Positions 63,197-64,000 of a DNA stretch of 64,000 nucleotides are shown here, in pieces. This DNA comes from Streptomyces ficellus (GTDB lineage: Bacteria; Actinomycetota; Actinomycetes; Streptomycetales; Streptomycetaceae). Below the pieces are notes generated by a model that saw nothing but the letters and a program-made list of their open reading frames with translations, was not told where the DNA came from and searched no databases. The number at the start of each line of letters is the position of its first letter. Position 1 is the stretch's first letter. Both the position numbers and the translations under genes were made by a program. The stretch is from positions 1 through 64,000 of the forward strand of contig NZ_JAUEPL010000011.1 of assembly GCF_030406405.1 (NCBI RefSeq), read 5' to 3'.

Positions 63197-64000
63197 CTAC
63201 GGGGCGAGCGGCAGAACGCTCGCGCCCGAGACGTCGAGGGCGAGCCTGTTGGCCGCCCAGCCCTCGCCCGCCAGTTTCGCGACCTTGTCGGCCGCGCCCT
63301 CCTCGGCCAGCGCGAGCACGGTGGGGCCCGCGCCGGAGATGACCGCGGGGATGCCATCGGCACGCAGCCGGTTCACGAGTTCCACGCTCTGCGGCATGGC
63401 AGGGGCGCGGTACTCCTGGTGGAGCCGGTCCTCGGTGGCGGCGAGCAACAGCTCGGGGCGCCGGGTCAGGGCCTCGACCAGCAGCGCGGCACGGCCGGCG
63501 TTGGCCGCCGCGTCCACGTGGGGGACGGTGCGCGGCAGCAGGCCCCGCGCGGTCTCGGTGAGTACCGGCTTACCCGGCACGAAAACCACCGGAACGATGG
63601 AATCGGCGGGGTCCATCCTGATCGCCCGCGCCGCGCCGCCCTCGGTCCAGGCGAGCGTGAAGCCGCCGAGCAGGCAGGCGGCCACGTTGTCGGGGTGTCC
63701 CTCGATCTCCGTGGCGAGCTCCAGCAGCGCCGCGTCGTCGAGCTTGGCGTCGCCGCCTATGGTCACCGCGCGGGCGGCGACGATACCGGCACAGATGGCG
63801 GCCGAGGAAGAGCCGAGGCCACGGCCGTGCGGGATGCGGTTGGCGCAGACGACCTCCAGGCCGCGCGGCTGTCCGCCGAGCAGGTCGAAGGCCGTGCGCA
63901 GGGAGCGTACGAGCAGATGGCTCTCGTCGCGCGGGAGCGTCTCGGCGCCCTCGCCGGCGATGTCGATGTGCAGTCCGGAGTCGGCGACCCGGACGACGAC
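63197..64000 (-). CDS. thrB: homoserine kinase (partial, 5' end outside window)
   Basis: The last 267 codons are present, in frame to the window edge. GHMP-kinase ATP loop PHGRGLGSSSAA, preceded by LHIDIAGEGAETLPRDESHLLVRSL and followed by EIEGHPDNVAACLLGGFTLAW and the C-terminal ISGAGPTVLAL. ThrB phosphorylates homoserine for threonine synthesis; thrC and the homoserine dehydrogenase gene should lie further right. The start codon, about 40 residues upstream by family length, is missing. Confidence 0.94.
   Translation of the reverse strand, partial: VVVRVADSGLHIDIAGEGAETLPRDESHLLVRSLRTAFDLLGGQPRGLEVVCANRIPHGRGLGSSSAAICAGIVAARAVTIGGDAKLDDAALLELATEIEGHPDNVAACLLGGFTLAWTEGGAARAIRMDPADSIVPVVFVPGKPVLTETARGLLPRTVPHVDAAANAGRAALLVEALTRRPELLLAATEDRLHQEYRAPAMPQSVELVNRLRADGIPAVISGAGPTVLALAEEGAADKVAKLAGEGWAANRLALDVSGASVLPLAP

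Overview
This is a chromosomal core segment of a Streptomyces-type actinomycete. The evidence is very high G+C with G/C in third codon positions, many GTG and TTG starts, a nine-gene atp operon, a rho gene with a long Arg/Asp-rich insert, mycelial cytoskeletal genes (scy, filP) and a CBM2-FnIII-GH18 chitinase. From memory, gene order largely follows the S. coelicolor region around SCO5356 (thrB) to SCO5415 (icmA), read in the opposite direction. That comparison is recollection, not an alignment. No transposase, prophage, CRISPR array, rRNA or tRNA was recognised.

Layout. 1-1190: a SARP-type regulator with the only in-frame TTA codon I found, coupled to a gene that leaves the window. 1205-3876: icmA (isobutyryl-CoA mutase large subunit) with a 24-bp palindrome at its start, a DUF3817 membrane protein and a MarR regulator. 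4050-8982: a GH6 hydrolase, glxA and cslA, the machinery for a tip-associated beta-glucan. 9173-12019: a UPF0045-like protein, a second DUF3817 protein and three AIM24-family genes in tandem. 12159-15086: a second MarR gene, a two-component system and a PepSY protein. 15087-15604: repeat-rich non-coding DNA.

15605-18381: meaB, a thiolase and methylmalonyl-CoA epimerase. 18548-27578: scy, filP and two ABC-2 ATPase/permease pairs. 27647-31142: a catalytically dead L,D-transpeptidase-like protein, a small Zn-ribbon-like protein, an LLM oxidoreductase, an SCO5389-family protein and nucS. 31200-36986: a membrane-anchored P-loop ATPase with a repetitive tail, a STAS protein, 3-hydroxybutyryl-CoA dehydrogenase, cob(I)alamin adenosyltransferase and a membrane protein. 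37124-41754: a ChiS/ChiR-like two-component pair, chiC and a phosphopantetheinyl transferase. 41871-50376: a DUF2550 protein and atpIBEFHAGDC. 50638-64000: a WecA/TagO-like transferase, glyA, an LMW-PTP-like protein, tsaC, prmC, prfA, rpmE, an LCP enzyme, a secreted serine protease, rho and the 3' part of thrB.

Functional links. icmA, meaB, the epimerase, thiolase, hydroxybutyryl-CoA dehydrogenase and the adenosyltransferase form a dispersed module for C4/C5 acyl-CoA and adenosylcobalamin metabolism, which supplies methylmalonyl-CoA. scy, filP and csl-glxA are all hyphal-tip functions. The two-component pair and paired direct repeats flank chiC. prfA-prmC and tsaC belong to translation. The points most worth checking are the csl cluster lying between two DUF3817 paralogues, the pseudo-L,D-transpeptidase, the Cys-to-Ser phosphatase homologue, the AIM24 triplet and several palindromes without a known regulator.
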